From Microbacterium sp. XT11 (lineage in GTDB: Bacteria; Actinomycetota; Actinomycetes; Actinomycetales; Microbacteriaceae): DNA of 64,000 nt. Within the stretch, counting starts at the first letter, position 1; each line of letters opens with the position of its first letter. The position numbers were made by a program, and so were the translations under genes. The stretch lies in assembly GCF_001513675.1 (NCBI RefSeq), contig NZ_CP013859.1:3039081-3103080 (forward strand), read 5' to 3'. Of the stretch, positions 60,738 to 64,000 are shown in pieces. The notes under the pieces were generated by a model. The model was not told the origin of the DNA and searched no databases. It saw only the letters and a list, made by a program, of their open reading frames with translations.

Positions 60738-61089
60738 TTACTCGGCGACGGTGAAGCGCTCGAGCACGCTCTGAGCGACGAGATCGCGGATGCCGATGCG
60801 ATCCTCGGCGAGGGTCATGCGCAGCCCACCGCCGGGCTGAGCGAACCAGGGCTGGGCGACCTCCACGCGGACGAGCACGTTCGCGCGCGTGAGCAGCGCG
60901 TGCCGCTCCGCGCCCTGCCCGAGCGCCGTCGGGGGGGGGGGGGGGGAGCGAGCGCGCCTCGAAGCGGGTGCCGTACGGGAACAGCTGCACGCCGTCGAGC
61001 ACGCCGATGCGATCGAGCAGAAGCCCGACGGGCAGCTGGATGAGCAGTTCGACCCGGTGGCAGGGGCCGTGGGCGAGGGGGCGGGCCGA
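60738..61089 (-). pseudogene. TNT-type NAD+ glycohydrolase toxin tip, frameshifted at a G16 tract
   Basis: One frame reads LPVGLLLDRIGVLDGVQLFP then YGTRFEARSLPP, the other GAERHALLTRANVLVRVEVA then QPWFAQPGGGLRMTL ... IGIRDLVAQSVLERFTVAE. Together they match the layout of TNT (tuberculosis necrotizing toxin) domains: D-R-x-G, R-S-L-P-P, W-F-x-Q-P-G-G-G with the catalytic Gln, then a final S/I-x-D-L-V segment. The frames meet in the run of 16 G (60931-60946); 15 or 18 would restore one frame. No start or delivery domain lies upstream (TAA at 61090-61092), so this is an orphan tip. Confidence 0.65.
60931..60946. repeat. Homopolymer of 16 G
   Basis: Sixteen consecutive G on the plus strand (C on the coding strand of the TNT fragment). 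It encodes the proline run after RSL and separates the two frames of the toxin. It is the longest homopolymer I noticed in the window and is a slippage-prone site in vivo and in sequencing. Confidence 0.9.
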
Positions 61090-61126
61090 TTAGGCTTCTG
61101 GGTGAACGGCCGAGAGGTGAGGCGCG

Positions 61127-61456
61127 ATGCCCGACACGCTGCAGGAGCGCTGCGAACGACTGGTCCAGCCGGTGACCTCGCTGGCGGCGACCAGCCTCGG
61201 TGCCGCCGTGAGCCCCACCGGGATCGACGACGCGCTCGCGGCGGCGCGTGCGGTCAAGGCGATCCTCGATGAGGACGCCTCCGGCATCGAGCCGGGCGGG
61301 TTCACGGACTGGCTGCCGACCGGGCGTCGCACCGTCGCCGCGATGATCGACGCGCTGGAGCGCGGCGACGCCGAGACCTCGTACAAGCTGTTCACCGATC
61401 AGGCTTCCGGGTTCTACCGCCTCGGCATCGCATGCCAGGGCTTCCAGGGATGGTGA
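61127..61456 (+). CDS. Hypothetical protein, 109 aa
   Basis: All-helical soluble protein, MPDTLQERCERLVQPVTSLA..., with GIDDALAAARAVKAILDEDA and a C-terminal GFTDWLPTGRRTVAAMIDAL. In size and helix content it resembles WXG-like or adaptor proteins, but it lacks a WXG motif. It overlaps the next gene, so the two form a unit. Confidence 0.65.
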   Translation: MPDTLQERCERLVQPVTSLAATSLGAAVSPTGIDDALAAARAVKAILDEDASGIEPGGFTDWLPTGRRTVAAMIDALERGDAETSYKLFTDQASGFYRLGIACQGFQGW

Positions 61457-62049
61457 GACGCATGGCCTTGCAGGAGATCGATCGCGGGTACTTCGAGGCG
61501 CAGCCGCACCGCTTCGAGCGCGTGCCCAATGCGCGCAAGCGCGCCGGGTGGCTCATCGCGGCGGCGCCGTTCCTGCTCATCGGCATCGGCATCGCGGTCG
61601 CCTCGCCGTGGATCTGGGCGCACTTCGAGGCCCAGATCGCCGCCGGTGTCGACAACATCCGCATCGGCCGGGGCCCGGGTGCGGCGTTCGTCGGCGTGAT
61701 GCTCGCGGGGGCGCTCGGCCTCATCATCGGCGGGATCTTCGCCTACACCGGCATCTTCGACGGCAAGAGCTGGCGGGATCGCACCACGGGGGCGATCCTC
61801 ACCAACGGCCTCGTCGAGCGCTACCCCACGGCCGATCGATTCGACGAGCTGGCGCACCAGGTCTTCTCCCGCACGCTGACGGCGCCGCTGCCCAAGGGCG
61901 ACGCGACGCGGGGCAAGATGATCCTGCAGACGATGGAGGACCGCGAGCACGGGATCGTCCACGTGTGGCTGGAGGCCGCGGACGGGCGCACCGCCCAGGC
62001 GGCGTGGGACGGGGACGCCGCGCGCCGGATCGCGCGTCCGCAGTCCTGA
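61450..62049 (+). CDS. Hypothetical two-helix membrane protein
   Basis: A 199-residue protein with two membrane helices (AGWLIAAAPFLLIGIGIAVASPWIW and AAFVGVMLAGALGLIIGGIFAYTGIF) separated by an external loop of about 30 residues, and a cytoplasmic C-terminal domain of about 100 residues. The ATG at 61450 overlaps the preceding stop; MALQEIDRGYF at 61462 is an alternative. Followed by an RDD-family gene fragment, with which it was probably co-transcribed. Confidence 0.68.
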   Translation: MVRRMALQEIDRGYFEAQPHRFERVPNARKRAGWLIAAAPFLLIGIGIAVASPWIWAHFEAQIAAGVDNIRIGRGPGAAFVGVMLAGALGLIIGGIFAYTGIFDGKSWRDRTTGAILTNGLVERYPTADRFDELAHQVFSRTLTAPLPKGDATRGKMILQTMEDREHGIVHVWLEAADGRTAQAAWDGDAARRIARPQS

Positions 62050-62137
62050 TCGCCGAACGGGCCCGGCACGCGCCGGGGCGTCGAGCGCGGCCATCGTGCG
62101 GCGACCGCGCGAACTAGGCTTCTGCGGGGAGGACAGT

Positions 62138-62321
62138 GTGAGCGGCTGGTCGATCATCAGCGAGGCCGAGGCGGCGCCGGAGCCGACGCCCATCAGCGTC
62201 GCCCGGGCGGAGCTGCTCGGGGTGCGTCGTGCACCGTACGGGCGCCGCGTGCTCGCGACGATCATCGACGCCCTGCCCGTGATCGTCTTCGCCATCCCGC
62301 TCTGGTTCGTGCCGGCGGCGC
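62138..62321 (+). pseudogene. RDD-family membrane protein, 5' fragment
   Basis: Starts at GTG 62138 after GGGGAGGACA and encodes VSGWSIISEAEAAPEPTPIS and then ELLGVRRAPYGRRVLATIIDALPVIVFAIPLWFVPAAR: the R-x2-A-x2-I-D motif and first helix of RDD proteins. At about 62321 it joins serine recombinase sequence, so the remaining helices are lost. Confidence 0.7.
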
Positions 62322-62840
<519 letters not shown>

Positions 62841-62948
62841 TTGTCCTTCGCTCTCGCGCAGGCAACTCCCCTATCTTAGCCTGATGCGCGACCCGTCCGC
62901 GAACCGAGGCGTTGCGAGTGTCGGAGGCTCCGCGTACCGTCCCCCCTC

Positions 62949-63533
62949 ATGGTGACGATCACGACCGAGACGGCGACCGCCGATCGATGGGACGACGTTC
63001 AGCGCGCTCTCATTGGCGGCGGCGACGACGCCAGTTGCCAGTGCATCTGGCCCATGCTCCGCAACAAAGACTGGAATGCAACTACGACACCGCAGCGCAA
63101 GGAGATGCTGCGCGCAGAGATCGACGCGGGCCCGCCGCCGGGCATCGTCGCCTACGTCGACGGCGAAGCCGCAGGGTGGATCTGCATCGGCCCGCGCACA
63201 CGTCAGGCGCGAGTGCTTCACACACGGATGATCGCAGCCGCGACGACAGAGCCGTTCGACGACGGCTCGGTCTGGGCGGTGACGTGCTACGTCGTGCGCC
63301 GGGAGCATCGAGGGCTCGGCGTGAACCGCGAGCTGCTCAGGGCAGCCGTCGCGTATGCGCGCACGTCGGGCGCACGCCTCATCGAGGGTTATCCGGTCGA
63401 CACCGGTGGCGAGACGGTGCGCTCGAACGATCTCTACCACGGAGCGCTGAGCACCTTCCTGTCCGCAGGATTCGAGGAACGCACGCCGATGAAACCCGGA
63501 CGCGCGCTCGTCGCACTGGCTCTGCGACCCTGA
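62949..63533 (+). CDS. GNAT family N-acetyltransferase
   Basis: A 194-residue GNAT protein: central acetyl-CoA region VWAVTCYVVRREHRGLGVNRELLRAAVAYARTSGA (motif A with R-x-x-G-L-G at about 122-127) and C-terminal ALSTFLSAGFEERTPMKPG. An N-terminal cysteine pair (SCQCIWPML) is common in a group of actinobacterial GNATs. Substrate unknown. Confidence 0.88.
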   Translation: MVTITTETATADRWDDVQRALIGGGDDASCQCIWPMLRNKDWNATTTPQRKEMLRAEIDAGPPPGIVAYVDGEAAGWICIGPRTRQARVLHTRMIAAATTEPFDDGSVWAVTCYVVRREHRGLGVNRELLRAAVAYARTSGARLIEGYPVDTGGETVRSNDLYHGALSTFLSAGFEERTPMKPGRALVALALRP

Positions 63534-63549
63534 GCGCTAGCGTGGAACG

Positions 63550-64000
63550 ATGAGCGACCCGCATCCGTTCGTCGACGACGCCGTCCTCGGCCGCCTCTCC
63601 CGCGCCACCAGTGAGCTCGCCGACGTCACGGCGCTCACGCACGACTGGTATGCGGGAACCGTGCCCACCGACGTCGGAGACGTGGAGATCATGATCGATG
63701 CGACGACACCCGAAGGCGTCACTCCCCTGCTCCCCCGTCTGCGCGAGGCAGTCGCTCGCATCGCCGACCTCCACCTCACCGCGACCGACGCCGTCGTGAG
63801 CACGTTCAGCACCGCGGAGCCCGAGCCGGCCGACCTCGAAGCCGCCGCCTCCGATCTGTCCCTCGACGCCATCGAAGCCGCCGCCGACGGCAGCATCGTC
63901 CTCCACTTCACCGATGCGTGCGGCGAGCACTTCCCCGAGGGATACTGGCCGGCCGTCCACCCGGGCGTCGGTGACGACGTCGAGCGCGTCACCGTCGAGT
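63550..64000 (+). CDS. DUF2004-like protein, 3' end outside window
   Basis: Starts ATG 63550 after GGAACG and runs off the window (150 codons visible). The visible part, MSDPHPFVDDAVLGRLSRAT ..., includes GDVEIMIDATTPEGVTPLLP, a central helix LHLTATDAVVSTF and ADGSIVLHFTDACGEHFPEGYWPAVH, matching DUF2004 and related acidic proteins. Function unknown. Confidence 0.65.
   Translation, partial: MSDPHPFVDDAVLGRLSRATSELADVTALTHDWYAGTVPTDVGDVEIMIDATTPEGVTPLLPRLREAVARIADLHLTATDAVVSTFSTAEPEPADLEAAASDLSLDAIEAAADGSIVLHFTDACGEHFPEGYWPAVHPGVGDDVERVTVE

Noticed and set aside
59107..61002. 631-codon minus-strand frame from the TNT fragment through the 470-residue gene
   Set aside because: Only its first few dozen residues (the N-terminal TNT half) make sense; the remainder is antisense shadow of 59302-60714.

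Overview
The window is one contiguous piece of a high-GC actinobacterial chromosome. Codon use, the small family-specific proteins (the 104-residue protein at 10097-10411, the 67-residue acidic protein at 2433-2636), the UdgX-type glycosylase and the HelR ATPase all suit Microbacteriaceae, most likely Microbacterium or a close relative. This is an inference from protein character; no 16S rRNA gene is present.

Layout. (1) 1-10.5 kb is conserved and repair-flavoured: the 3' part of error-prone polymerase DnaE2, a DUF72 protein, a covalent-type uracil-DNA glycosylase (UdgX), an FMN reductase, then the RNA-polymerase-rescuing ATPase HelR preceded by a rifamycin-associated element, and a drug-efflux MFS/TetR pair with a palindromic operator. 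(2) 10.5-20.4 kb is an iron locus: an unusual tandem-duplicated AraC regulator diverges from siderophore-interacting protein, binding lipoprotein, two FecCD permeases, an ATPase and a pair of half-size ABC transporters (IrtAB-like), with an IdeR/DtxR-like box in the divergent promoter. The binding-protein gene carries an in-frame amber codon 25 codons before its apparent original end. (3) 21.8-47 kb is an accessory region bounded by a broken IS3 element and a frameshifted IS256 element. It holds a leaderless HTH regulator followed by a five-gene MoxR/vWA/repeat-protein/ABC operon, a MacB-like efflux system with a two-component system, several regulator-target pairs (XRE/flavoprotein, XRE/methionine aminopeptidase, GlxA/DJ-1), and an ABC/DyP-peroxidase/lipoprotein operon. 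(4) 47.5-54.9 kb looks like an amide or N-heterocycle utilisation locus: amidase, acyltransferase-fold hydrolase, ArsR regulator and a SRPBCC-periplasmic-binding-protein fusion, divergent from a purine/cytosine-type permease, then a second hydrolase with its AraC regulator. (5) 54.9-62.8 kb is a decayed insertion hotspot: IS256 and nested IS3 remnants, two serine-recombinase remnants ending in a 47-bp imperfect repeat, one copy of which runs into tRNA-Pro(GGG), and between them a frameshifted TNT-type toxin tip with a 16-G tract. (6) 62.9-64 kb returns to ordinary chromosome (GNAT, DUF2004).

The best candidates for something undescribed are the leaderless-HTH/MoxR/vWA/14-residue-repeat/ABC operon (23.8-29.2 kb), the ArsR + SRPBCC-PBP fusion sensor (47.6-49.3 kb), and the poly-G-interrupted TNT toxin tip (60.7-61.1 kb).
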